Translations under genes and position numbers: made by a program
NCBI GenBank assembly: GCA_002449785.1
Contig: DJXP01000026.1
Coordinates: 1 to 29,773 of the forward strand
Direction: 5' to 3'
DNA: 29,773 nucleotides
Origin: Clostridiales bacterium UBA7001
GTDB lineage: Bacteria; Bacillota; Clostridia; TANB77; CAG-508
Notes under the pieces: generated by a model
What the model saw: the letters and a program-made list of their open reading frames with translations, nothing else
What the model was told of the DNA's origin: nothing
Databases searched by the model: none
Shown: positions 16,362 to 23,660 of the stretch, piece by piece
How positions within the stretch are numbered: position 1 is the first letter of the stretch
Layout: every line of letters starts with the position of its first letter

Positions 16362-17833
16362 TATTTTTTCTCCCCTAAAATTTCTTTTACAATTTCTCTT
16401 TCATCAAAAGGATATTTCTTACCATTTATTTCTTGATATGTCTCATGACCTTTTCCAGCTAATATTACAATATCTTTTTTACTCATCATTTGTATTGCCT
16501 TTTTTATTGCTTCTTTTCTATCTACAATAACTTCATATTTTCCTTTTGTTTTTATTATACCTTTTTCAATTTCTTCAATTATTTCTTCTGGTTTTTCAGT
16601 TCTAGGATTATCTGTTGTTATTATTGAATATGAAGCGACTCTTCCAGCAACTTCTCCCATACGTGGCCTTTTTTCTTTATCTCTATCTCCACCACAACCA
16701 AAAACACAAATAACTCTACCTTGTGTATATGATTTAGTTGCCTGTAATACATTTTCCAAACTCTCAGCTGTATGAGCATAATCTATCATAATTGCCAAAT
16801 TATTTTTATTTGGAACTAATTCATTTCTTCCAGGAACAACAATATTTTCTAATCCATCCTTTATATTTTGTACATCCACTCCCAAATATTTTGCAACTGA
16901 AATTGCAGCTAATGCATTATATACGCTATATCTTCCCGGAATATTAACTTTTACTCTCTCATTTCTTGTATCTAATTTTACTTTAAAATCTACATTTATG
17001 TTAGTAATTGTAACATCTTTAGCAATTAAATCTGAAGAATTGTCTATTGAATATGTTTTGAAATTGCAATTTGGTGAGTTTTTTATAATTTTACTACATT
17101 TAAAATCATCAGCATTAACAAATCCAACAGAGCACATTGAGAATAGTTTAAGCTTTGATTCAAAATATTCATCCATATCAGCATGTTCTTTAATACTAAT
17201 ATGATCTTTATATAGATTTGTGAAAATTCCAAAGTCAAAATTTGTTCCATCTACTCGATTTAATTTTAAACTTTGTGAAGAAACTTCCATAACTACAAAA
17301 TCCACTTTAGCTTTAGCCATTTTATAGAATAAAGCTTGCAGTTCTAGGCTTTCAGGTGTAGTTCTAGTACTATATCCTAATAATTCATCACCTATATAAT
17401 TTGCAATTGTTCCAATTAATCCAACTTTATATCCTGCTTTTTCTAAAATTGATTTTATCATATATGTAGTAGTTGTTTTGCCTTTTGTACCAGTAACACC
17501 AATTAATTTAAAATATTTAGATGGATTACCAAAAAAATTACAAGACACAATTGCAAGAGCCCTTCTAGTATTTTCAATAGCTATGACTGTAACTTCTTTT
17601 TTTATTTTAATTTTTGAAAAATCAGCATTAATGTCTATTAATATTGCAATAGCACCATTTTCAATTGCTTCGTTTATGTAATCATGACCATTAAAATCAT
17701 ATCCTTTAATAGCTACAAATAATGAATCTGGTACTATTTTTTTTGAATTAGACTCAACTCGTTTAATATTAATATCTAAATTTCCCTTGCACTTATAATT
17801 ATTTAATCCATTTAACAATTTTTTTAATTCCAT
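16361..17833 (-). CDS. murE: UDP-MurNAc-tripeptide synthetase
   Basis: ATP-dependent ligase adding the third stem-peptide residue to UDP-MurNAc-L-Ala-D-Glu. The P-loop TGTKGKTT is at residues 114-121. The C-terminal domain has GCGGDRDKEKRP and TTDNPRTEKP near residue 405. DNPR is the signature of meso-diaminopimelate-specific enzymes, so the peptidoglycan is probably meso-DAP type. GAGKGHE-type sequence (ILAGKGHETYQ) is near the end. The length of 490 aa is normal. AGGGAG lies about nine bases before the ATG. A promoter is found 80-110 bases upstream, so murE starts a transcription unit with mraY, ftsW and murG. Confidence 0.97.
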   Translation of the reverse strand: MELKKLLNGLNNYKCKGNLDINIKRVESNSKKIVPDSLFVAIKGYDFNGHDYINEAIENGAIAILIDINADFSKIKIKKEVTVIAIENTRRALAIVSCNFFGNPSKYFKLIGVTGTKGKTTTTYMIKSILEKAGYKVGLIGTIANYIGDELLGYSTRTTPESLELQALFYKMAKAKVDFVVMEVSSQSLKLNRVDGTNFDFGIFTNLYKDHISIKEHADMDEYFESKLKLFSMCSVGFVNADDFKCSKIIKNSPNCNFKTYSIDNSSDLIAKDVTITNINVDFKVKLDTRNERVKVNIPGRYSVYNALAAISVAKYLGVDVQNIKDGLENIVVPGRNELVPNKNNLAIMIDYAHTAESLENVLQATKSYTQGRVICVFGCGGDRDKEKRPRMGEVAGRVASYSIITTDNPRTEKPEEIIEEIEKGIIKTKGKYEVIVDRKEAIKKAIQMMSKKDIVILAGKGHETYQEINGKKYPFDEREIVKEILGEKK

Positions 17834-17912
17834 TTATATGACTCCCTTTGCAATTTATTATGTTTTTTATATTCTATGCTTAATAGTTTTAAATTAGTCA
17901 TTTATTTATGTC

Positions 17913-17941
17913 ATTATATAGCAAAAAATAATTTTTGTACA
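17913..17941 (-). promoter_or_regulatory. Promoter upstream of murE
   Basis: On the minus strand TGTACA (17936-17941), 17 bases, TATAAT (17913-17918). The -10 is perfect and the -35 matches four of six positions. It would drive murE-mraY-ftsW-murG separately from the mraZ-pbpB half of the cluster. Confidence 0.65.
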
Positions 17942-17962
17942 GTTTTATTTTATCCTACTTTT

Positions 17963-17989
17963 CAGACATTGGGATTGGGTTCTTGTCTG
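17963..17989. repeat. CAGACA hairpin, copy 1 (downstream side of the hydrolase gene)
   Basis: CAGACA (17963-17968) and TGTCTG (17984-17989) flank a 15-base loop. On the minus strand it reads CAGACAAGAACCCAATCCCA and so on, closely matching the plus strand of the hairpin at 19222-19251. The two copies are therefore inverted and bracket the hydrolase gene. Confidence 0.6.
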
Positions 17990-17995
17990 CTCTAA

Positions 17996-18048
17996 AAAGA
18001 AGGACAGTTCTTTGGTCTAATTTTCTTAAAATCTATTAAACTGTCCCT
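17996..18048 (-). terminator. Probable terminator of the hydrolase gene, made of a GGGAC-type inverted repeat
   Basis: GGACAGTT (18002-18009) and AACTGTCC (18039-18046) are perfect 8-bp arms around a 29-base loop. On the minus strand the second arm is followed by TTCTTTTT. The arms resemble the GGGAC/GTCCC ends of other repeats in the window, so it may be a repeat acting as a terminator. Confidence 0.55.
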
Positions 18049-18083
18049 CTTTTAATCTTGTTATACTTATGGTTTATCTTAAA

Positions 18084-19124
18084 CTATTTATTTCTTTCGC
18101 TCCTACCATCTAACATTAATTGAATCTGTTCTGAGCAATTATGATTAAATGAAATTCCATCATCAATGATTCTATGCAAATCTTGCTTTCTTATCATAGA
18201 ATGGCAATCATTTTCATATATTTTCAGTCCTATTTTAGCATCAGCATCTTCATATTGCTTTAACACATTTTTAAATCTTTCAAAAAATGGATTTCCATAC
18301 ATCTTTTTATATATCTTTGCTAAAGATTCTGGTGCAAACATTGAACCACTACCATTTGAAGAATAATTTTCATCTCTAATTGTATCATATACAGTCTTGG
18401 TATCTTCTTTATCTCCAATATAAAATTGAAAACTAATACTTTTATAAGCTTTCTCAGAAAAATCTTTTCCAAATAATTCAAAATAATCCTCAACTCCAAA
18501 AGGATATCCTAATCTTTTTCCATTTTCACCAAATGGTGTTGGTACAATATCTCCATTTCCACCAATAATCAAAGTATCAAATAAATCTGGCTGAATTAAA
18601 GCATATCTTAACATTGCTGCCCCAGCACCTGAATGTCCAAACCCAGTAATCTTATCATTAAACTCTAATGTATCACTACTACATCTTATCTCTTGTATTC
18701 TTTCTCTCAGTGACTTACTTGTTAATATTGCTTTAATCATGGAATTTACTTGTTTATCCAACCTATAAAATCTGTTATCTGCTGGTATTTTTGAATCAAA
18801 ACATTCTCTCGCAAATTGTTTTGATTCTCCAACTTGCAAATCAATATTTTCACTTTGAAGGCTCTCATTGAATTCTTTTGTTGAGGGCAATATAGCTACA
18901 GCAATAGGCAAATCTATATCTAACAATTCAATTATTTTAGTAATATTGCTCTCAATATTATAAGTTGATTCATCTAATGAAATACCATTTTCATTATTAA
19001 AAGTCAAAACAATCTTACTTTTATCTTTCAATTTCTTTGGAATTGCTAGAACAAAAGGAATATTAACTCCTGGAACTGTTCCAGCTTTTATTCTTATAAT
19101 ATCAAATTTCATTTTTTCAGACAT
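18084..19124 (-). CDS. Putative alpha/beta hydrolase inserted in the dcw cluster
   Basis: A 346-aa protein with an alpha/beta-hydrolase nucleophile elbow GFGHSGAGAAM (Ser near residue 166), followed by DLFDTLIIGGNGD, and a late histidine in ENDCHSM that may complete the triad. The Asp ligand is not certain. No signal peptide, so probably cytoplasmic; substrate unknown. AGGAGG precedes the ATG by seven bases. It has a possible promoter of its own and a terminator-like repeat downstream. It is bracketed by inverted copies of a small hairpin and sits between pbpB and murE, where hydrolases are not normal cluster members. This points to insertion rather than a conserved role in cell-wall synthesis. 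Confidence 0.8.
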   Translation of the reverse strand: MSEKMKFDIIRIKAGTVPGVNIPFVLAIPKKLKDKSKIVLTFNNENGISLDESTYNIESNITKIIELLDIDLPIAVAILPSTKEFNESLQSENIDLQVGESKQFARECFDSKIPADNRFYRLDKQVNSMIKAILTSKSLRERIQEIRCSSDTLEFNDKITGFGHSGAGAAMLRYALIQPDLFDTLIIGGNGDIVPTPFGENGKRLGYPFGVEDYFELFGKDFSEKAYKSISFQFYIGDKEDTKTVYDTIRDENYSSNGSGSMFAPESLAKIYKKMYGNPFFERFKNVLKQYEDADAKIGLKIYENDCHSMIRKQDLHRIIDDGISFNHNCSEQIQLMLDGRSERNK

Positions 19125-19143
19125 TTATCTTCCTCCTAATACC

Positions 19144-19172
19144 ATTATGCAATATTAAGATGTGATAATCAA
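19144..19172 (-). promoter_or_regulatory. Possible promoter of the hydrolase gene
   Basis: On the minus strand TTGATT (19167-19172), 17 bases, CATAAT (19144-19149). The start point would be near 19137, leaving a very short leader that begins at the Shine-Dalgarno, which makes the call uncertain. Confidence 0.45.
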
Positions 19173-19221
19173 GTATTTTTTATAAATATGAACGGAGAAA
19201 CAACTCTTTTATCCAAGCCAT

Positions 19222-19251
19222 GCAGACAAGAACCTAAGTCCCACTGTCTGC
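19222..19251. repeat. GCAGACA hairpin, copy 2 (upstream side of the hydrolase gene)
   Basis: GCAGACA (19222-19228) and TGTCTGC (19245-19251) form a perfect 7-bp stem with a 16-base loop containing AGAACCTAAGTCCCA. Related in inverse orientation to 17963-17989. The last base overlaps the TAG stop codon of pbpB. On the minus strand no T run follows, so it is not a typical terminator. Confidence 0.6.
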
Positions 19252-21014
19252 TATTCTAAATAAGCCAAAACTTCATTTAATACTTTACCGGCAATAGGTG
19301 CAGCAACTGTTCCTCCTTGATGACCAGCTTCACCTGTGGGATTATATAATGTTACTAAAATACATACCTTAGGATTATCTGTTGGTGCGACACCTATAAA
19401 AGATGTTACATATTTCCCAGTGTTTACTCCATCTTCAGAAGTACCAGTTTTTCCACCGACATTATATCCTTGAACTCTTGCATTTTTTCCTGTTCCTTCA
19501 GAAACAACAGAGGTCATCATACTAAGTATTTTTTTAGATGTTTCATTTGAAATAACTTGATTTTTATATTCAGGTTCAATTTCTTTAATTTCACCTGTTT
19601 CTGAATTTTGTATTTGTTTTACAACTCGAGGTTTTACATATACTCCTTTATTAGCAATGGCTGACACCATTGTGATCATTTGAATAGGAGTAACTTCAAA
19701 TCTCTGTCCAAAACTAATTGTTGCAAGTTCTACAGGTCCCACTTTATCCTCTTTTAAAAAAATAGACCCTGCTTCACCTGGTAAATCAATTTTTGTTTTA
19801 TCTAAAAAGCCAAATTTTTTTAAATACTCATAATATTTTTCTACTCCTATTTTTTGGCCTAAACCTATAAAAACAGGATTGCATGAATTCATAAGTGCTT
19901 CTCTTAAGCTCTGCGCACCATGTGGTCTATAATATCTCCAACATTTAATCCTAACGCCTGCGATTTCAATACTCCCACCACAATTATATGCACCTTTTTT
20001 ATCAGGCTCTGCAATTCCTTCTTCAACAGCAGAAGATGCTGTTACTAATTTAAAAGTAGATCCTGGCTCATAAGTATCTGTAATTGCTTTATTTCTCCAC
20101 ATTGTTCCAAGATATGCAGATTTTTGGATACTATCAAGTTCTGACCAAATATTAGCAATTTCTTCATTATTTATTTTATAAGGATTGTTTAAATCATAAA
20201 AAGGATATGTTGCCATTGCTAAAATGTCTCCATTATTAGGATCCATAATTATTATATTTCCACCATCTGTACAAATATTTTCAATACAAGCTTCTTCTAA
20301 ATATTTTTGAACAATAGCTTGAATATTTACATCAATTGTAAGAATTAAATTATTACCTTGTATAGAGTCCTCATAGTTTTCACCAGTGTCACCTATTATA
20401 TTTCCTTTAGCATCGAGTAGTTTACTTATACTTCCATTTTTACCTGTTAACACTTTATCATATTTAGCTTCAATTCCATCTAATCCCTGATTATCACTTC
20501 CAACAAATCCTAAAACATGTGATGCAAGCGTAGAATAAGGATAATATCTTTTTGAATCTTCATCAATATTTATTCCTTCATAAATATTATTATTATTCAT
20601 CCATTCTCTTAAAATATCTGTTTTCTCTTTATCCACTCTCTTAACTATATTCTCACTGGAACTATTTTTGTTTACTTTTTTTAGAACTTTTTCATATTCT
20701 AAATCAAATATTTCAGATAATATTTTTGCAACTTTTTCTTTATTTTCACTTGAAATATTTACAGGATTAATTGTTACACTTCTTACTGTACTACTTTCAG
20801 CTAATACTATTTTACCACTTCTATCATAAATAGTTCCTCTATTTGCTGTAATTTTTCTACTAACATATTGCTGTTTTTCAGATTTTTCCTTCCATTTATC
20901 TCCTTCTTTAAACTGAATTATGCCAACTCTAATACATAATATCATTCCAACAATATTAACTATTACTAATATAAGAACTATTTTCTTTTTTGAATCCAAG
21001 CTTCCTTTAGACAT
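19251..21014 (-). CDS. pbpB: Division-specific class B penicillin-binding protein (PBP2/FtsI type)
   Basis: Septal DD-transpeptidase that cross-links peptidoglycan and partners FtsW. A short cytoplasmic tail is followed by one membrane anchor (VLILVIVNIVGMILCI), the dimerisation domain with RGTIYDRSGKIVLAES, then the transpeptidase domain. The catalytic motifs are STFK near residue 320, SCN near 373 and KTGT near 521. No PASTA domains follow, so it is PbpB/FtsI-like without the SpoVD-type tail. Length 587 aa. The start is set at the ATG preceded by AAGGGTGG rather than 17 codons upstream, where there is no Shine-Dalgarno. It follows ftsL after a gap holding a large inverted repeat; the hydrolase gene comes next. 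Confidence 0.95.
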   Translation of the reverse strand: MSKGSLDSKKKIVLILVIVNIVGMILCIRVGIIQFKEGDKWKEKSEKQQYVSRKITANRGTIYDRSGKIVLAESSTVRSVTINPVNISSENKEKVAKILSEIFDLEYEKVLKKVNKNSSSENIVKRVDKEKTDILREWMNNNNIYEGINIDEDSKRYYPYSTLASHVLGFVGSDNQGLDGIEAKYDKVLTGKNGSISKLLDAKGNIIGDTGENYEDSIQGNNLILTIDVNIQAIVQKYLEEACIENICTDGGNIIIMDPNNGDILAMATYPFYDLNNPYKINNEEIANIWSELDSIQKSAYLGTMWRNKAITDTYEPGSTFKLVTASSAVEEGIAEPDKKGAYNCGGSIEIAGVRIKCWRYYRPHGAQSLREALMNSCNPVFIGLGQKIGVEKYYEYLKKFGFLDKTKIDLPGEAGSIFLKEDKVGPVELATISFGQRFEVTPIQMITMVSAIANKGVYVKPRVVKQIQNSETGEIKEIEPEYKNQVISNETSKKILSMMTSVVSEGTGKNARVQGYNVGGKTGTSEDGVNTGKYVTSFIGVAPTDNPKVCILVTLYNPTGEAGHQGGTVAAPIAGKVLNEVLAYLE

Positions 21015-21071
21015 CTTACCACCCTTTATTAAATTTTCATTAATAAAGTGTATTTCAGAATTCAAAATTTA

Positions 21072-21135
21072 TGTCCCATTAATAATATTCTAGTTAAAAC
21101 ATTTAGTCTTAAACAGAAACATCCTTAATGGGACA
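21072..21135. repeat. Inverted repeat with GGGAC ends between ftsL and pbpB
   Basis: TGTCCCATTAA (21072-21082) and TTAATGGGACA (21125-21135) are perfect 11-bp inverted arms around a 42-base AT-rich centre. The right arm abuts the TAG stop of ftsL. The GGGACACT end matches the ends of the elements near 14180 and 23600. No ORF inside. Confidence 0.7.
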
Positions 21136-21675
21136 CTAATGAAATATTTTATCTATAATGTTTTTAAAGAAATTCTTTTCTTCTTTTATGCTAACCTCTT
21201 CAGCTCTATGTTCAACATAATCTTTTTTTGGTAAATTTATATATATTGTTTGTTTATTTGTAAGTTTTTGCATTCCTAATAATTCTTTTGCTTCTTTTTC
21301 TATATTATTAATATTCAAACTATTTTGAATGCTAATTTCAAGTTGATCATTTTCCTTTTGAATAGCTGTTATTTCAGCTTTTAAGGATTGAATTTTTGAA
21401 AATGATTCACTAATTTCAGAATTTCTAAATAATACTAAAAATAATATTGCAAATAATAAAACAGATTTCCAAATAATTCCAAATTTAGCTTTAGCAAGTG
21501 CTTTTTTTTGTTTTTTCATTTCTTCTTGTTTTTTCTTGCTAGTGGTAGATTTTTTATTCTTTTTTGCTGTTGTTTTTTTCTTATATTGTGGTTTCATTTT
21601 TTTATTACTATCATACTCAGGTTTAAGTTTCTTAGGACTTGTCTCATATTGATATGAATAATTTCTACCAGCCAT
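21136..21675 (-). CDS. ftsL: FtsL-like septum-formation protein
   Basis: Position between rsmH and pbpB and the architecture identify an FtsL-type bitopic division protein. There is a very Lys-rich cytoplasmic tail (about 60 residues), one membrane segment (WKSVLLFAILFLVLF), then an extracytoplasmic coiled coil (ISESFSKIQSLKAEITAIQK) followed by a short conserved-style LLGMQKL patch. FtsL holds DivIC/FtsB and activates FtsW-PbpB. The sequence is poorly conserved in this family, so context matters more than identity. The ATG chosen has GGAGGTG seven bases upstream; an ATG five codons earlier overlaps that site. Length 179 aa. The TAG stop overlaps a palindromic repeat. Confidence 0.85.
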   Translation of the reverse strand: MAGRNYSYQYETSPKKLKPEYDSNKKMKPQYKKKTTAKKNKKSTTSKKKQEEMKKQKKALAKAKFGIIWKSVLLFAILFLVLFRNSEISESFSKIQSLKAEITAIQKENDQLEISIQNSLNINNIEKEAKELLGMQKLTNKQTIYINLPKKDYVEHRAEEVSIKEEKNFFKNIIDKIFH

Positions 21676-21711
21676 ATTTTTCACCTCCATTCTATATAAT
21701 TTGCATAATTA

Positions 21712-22644
21712 CTATATTTTCTCAAAAATTCTTAATTTTGCACTTTTGCTTCTACTATTTTCATTTATTTCTTCTAAACTTGGTAAAATCGGTTTTTTAG
21801 TAATAATTTTACCTTTAGTTTTTTCTTTTGCACCACAAACACAATAAGGTAACCCCGGTGGACAAATGCATTTTCCAATACTATCATTAAAAGCCATTTT
21901 TACTGCTCTATCCTCTAACGAATGAAATGTTAATATACAAAGTCTTCCACCAGATTTTAATGAATCAATACAATCTATAACAGTATTATATAATGGTTTA
22001 ATTTCATTATTTACTTCTATTCTTATGGCTTGAAATGTTCTTTTTGCTGGATGTCCATTTGAATTTCTATTAGGAACAGCATTTTCAATTATTCTAACTA
22101 ATTCATCTGTTGTTTCAATAACTTTATTTTCTCTATATTTAACAATCTTTCTTGCAATTAATCTTGAAAATTTTTCTTCTCCGTATTCGTAAATAATATT
22201 TGCTAAATGCTCTTCACTATAATTATTTACCACATCTTTTGCTGTTAAGTCTTGGTTTTGGTCCATTCTCATATCTAGATTACCAGAGTTCATATAACTA
22301 AATCCTCTTTTTCCTTCATCTAGCTGATATGATGAAACTCCTAAATCCAATAAGATTCCATCAACTGAATCAATATTTAAATTTGTTAAAATACTTTTTA
22401 TATTATCATGATTATCATTTACAAATTTTATATTATCAAATTTACTTAATCTTTCTTTAGCAACACAAATAGCCTCTTCATCTCTATCAATTCCAATAAG
22501 AAGCCCCTTTTCAGATATTCTATTTGCTATTTCTGTGCTATGCCCAGCTCCACCTAATGTACCATCTACATAAATACCATCAGGTTTAATATTCAGTCCT
22601 TGAATACATTCACAAAGCATAACAGGTTTATGGTTAAAATCCAA
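21712..22644 (-). CDS. rsmH: 16S rRNA m4C1402 methyltransferase (MraW)
   Basis: SAM-dependent enzyme that N4-methylates C1402 of 16S rRNA. Motifs: NHKPVML at the N-terminus, VDGTLGGAGHSTEI (SAM-binding), LDLGVSSYQLDE, GFSYMNSGNLDMRMD, RTFQAIRIEVN, and LTFHSLEDR. Start set at TTG 22644: GAGGGT lies seven bases before it, and the product then begins LDFNHKPVML, the usual N-terminus, giving 310 aa. A longer frame from an ATG at 22710 would encode through a perfect hairpin and add 22 residues not expected in the family. The gene is separated from mraZ by an unusually large 305-base gap holding a repeat array. Confidence 0.96.
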   Translation of the reverse strand: MDFNHKPVMLCECIQGLNIKPDGIYVDGTLGGAGHSTEIANRISEKGLLIGIDRDEEAICVAKERLSKFDNIKFVNDNHDNIKSILTNLNIDSVDGILLDLGVSSYQLDEGKRGFSYMNSGNLDMRMDQNQDLTAKDVVNNYSEEHLANIIYEYGEEKFSRLIARKIVKYRENKVIETTDELVRIIENAVPNRNSNGHPAKRTFQAIRIEVNNEIKPLYNTVIDCIDSLKSGGRLCILTFHSLEDRAVKMAFNDSIGKCICPPGLPYCVCGAKEKTKGKIITKKPILPSLEEINENSRSKSAKLRIFEKI

Positions 22645-22690
22645 ATTTTTACCCTCATACAAAATATTAAAAAATCCATATGTAGCACAA

Positions 22691-22714
22691 ACAGTTGGTA
22701 AAAATACCAACTGT
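22691..22714. promoter_or_regulatory. Perfect hairpin in the rsmH leader
   Basis: ACAGTTGGTA (22691-22700), loop AAAA, TACCAACTGT (22705-22714): a perfect 10-bp stem with a four-base loop, 47 bases before the rsmH start. On the minus strand only TTTG follows, so terminator function would be weak; an attenuator or RNA-stability element is possible. Confidence 0.65.
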
Positions 22715-22733
22715 CTGGCTAAAATGTATTTAT

Positions 22734-22917
22734 CTTTTGTATTTTAATTCTTTTGTATATATTTTACTTTCGTAAATTATATATTTTTCTTTTGTAGTAA
22801 AAATACTTTTGTATTTTTAAAAATCTTTTGAAACTTAAATTTTTATCTTTTGTGTGCTTTTTCTTTTGTACACTTAAAAAAATTTATCTTTTGTAAATTG
22901 TTAATTTTTCTTTTGTA
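22734..22917 (-). repeat. Array of ten TACAAAAG elements between mraZ and rsmH
   Basis: Written on the plus strand as CTTTTGTA, copies start at 22734, 22750, 22767 (CTTTCGTA), 22789, 22806, 22825 (CTTTTGAA), 22847 (CTTTTGTG), 22863, 22888 and 22910. Spacing is 16-25 bases with unrelated AT-rich spacers. Many copies extend on the minus strand to TACAAAAGAWAAA. Two more degenerate copies may lie at 22928 and 22945. All are in one orientation. With the hairpin above, this fills the 305-base gap, and no gene is seen there. Function unknown; likely repeated protein-binding sites in DNA or RNA. Confidence 0.8.
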
Positions 22918-22949
22918 GCTATATAAACTTTAGCAAGTTATATACTTTT

Positions 22950-23375
22950 TTATATACCTAGCATTTCCATTTTATCAGCAATCTCGTCTGGTGAAATTAT
23001 TTCATCACACTTTTGCCATTTTTCTTTGTTCCAAATTTCAATTCTTGAATCCATTCCAATAATTACAACTTCTTTTGTAAGTTCAGCGAATTCTCTTAAA
23101 TTACTTGAAATTAAGAATCTACCTTGTTTATCAATTTCACAATCAATAGCACCTGCAAAGAAAAATCTAGAAAATGCTCTAGCATCTTTATTTGAAATAG
23201 GAAGTGTTCTAAGTTTTTGTTCAAAATTCTGCCACTCTTGAATAGAAAAAGCAAATAAACATCCATCCAAACCCTTGGTTATTATGAACTTTTCACCAAT
23301 ATCTTCTCTTAATTTTGCAGGCATTATTAATCTGCCTTTTGAATCCAGAGAATGCTCATATTCACCAATTAGCAA
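22950..23375 (-). CDS. mraZ: Transcriptional regulator of the dcw operon
   Basis: MraZ, a ring-forming DNA-binding protein that represses or tunes its own dcw operon. Two SpoVT/AbrB-type halves are visible: LDSKGRLIMPAKLRE near the start and IDKQGRFLISSNLRE in the second half. The start is TTG at 23375: AAGGAAGGGG is about 11 bases upstream and the product then begins (M)LIGEYEHSLDSKGRL, matching the family start, for 141 aa. A longer frame to an ATG at 23432 would translate the operator boxes and add 19 non-family residues. First gene of the cluster; three MraZ boxes and a promoter lie just upstream. Confidence 0.96.
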   Translation of the reverse strand: MLIGEYEHSLDSKGRLIMPAKLREDIGEKFIITKGLDGCLFAFSIQEWQNFEQKLRTLPISNKDARAFSRFFFAGAIDCEIDKQGRFLISSNLREFAELTKEVVIIGMDSRIEIWNKEKWQKCDEIISPDEIADKMEMLGI

Positions 23376-23403
23376 TGTTTTTTCAACCCCTTCCTTTTTT
23401 CTA

Positions 23404-23429
23404 CCACTTTTTACCACTTCTCTCCACTT
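23404..23429 (-). promoter_or_regulatory. MraZ operator: three AAGTGG boxes
   Basis: On the minus strand AAGTGG occurs three times, at 23429-23424, 23419-23414 and 23409-23404, spaced exactly ten bases, in GAAGTGGAGA, GAAGTGGTAA, AAAGTGGTAG. MraZ is known to bind runs of TGGG- or AAAGTGG-like direct repeats with this periodicity ahead of mraZ. They lie between the promoter -10 and the mraZ start, so autoregulation is expected. Confidence 0.85.
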
Positions 23430-23436
23430 CAATTAA

Positions 23437-23465
23437 ATTTTAATATATAACTTTTTATTTTGCAA
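23437..23465 (-). promoter_or_regulatory. Promoter of mraZ
   Basis: On the minus strand TTGCAA (23460-23465), 17 bases, TAAAAT (23437-23442). The start point would be near 23430, placing the MraZ boxes at the beginning of the transcript. Confidence 0.65.
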
Positions 23466-23539
23466 GTATTTTTTTATATTTTTATTTAGAAATTTTTAGA
23501 TACAATTATCTATTGTCAAAATTTCAATATTTTCAAGCC

Positions 23540-23568
23540 TTGACTATAATTATTTTTTTTGTTATTTT
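23540..23568 (+). promoter_or_regulatory. Possible promoter of the 167-aa membrane protein gene
   Basis: TTGACT (23540-23545), 17 bases, TATTTT (23563-23568). The -10 is weak. It would give a leader containing the palindromic repeat at 23600-23645. Confidence 0.4.
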
Positions 23569-23599
23569 AAAAGAAAATATAATTATTATTTACATTAAA

Positions 23600-23645
23600 G
23601 AGTGTCCCTTGAGTCCAAATTTTTGGACTATAAGGAACGTCCCTG
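23600..23645. repeat. GGGAC-type palindromic repeat before the 167-aa gene
   Basis: The plus strand has GAGTGTCCCTTG, then AGTCCAAA-TT-TTTGGACT (perfect 8-bp hairpin, 23612-23629), then ATAAGGAACGTCCCT. Read on the minus strand it starts AGGGACG and ends AAGGGACACTC, the same ends as 14179-14211. It sits 15 bases before the start codon and close to its Shine-Dalgarno. Confidence 0.65.
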
Positions 23646-23660
23646 AAGTCCGGAGGAGAT

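Noticed and set aside
16015..16530. 171-codon plus-strand ORF over mraY and murE
   Set aside because: Exact antisense of two well-conserved essential genes; no ribosome binding site or recognisable product.
22645..22710. N-terminal extension of rsmH from an ATG at 22710
   Set aside because: It would code through a perfect hairpin and lacks a Shine-Dalgarno; the TTG at 22644 has GAGGGT and matches the family start.
22734..22917. TACAAAAG array as a CRISPR or as MraZ boxes
   Set aside because: The units are 8 bp with irregular AT-rich spacers and no cas genes, so it is not CRISPR. The true MraZ boxes (AAGTGG, 10-bp phase) are upstream of mraZ and have a different sequence.
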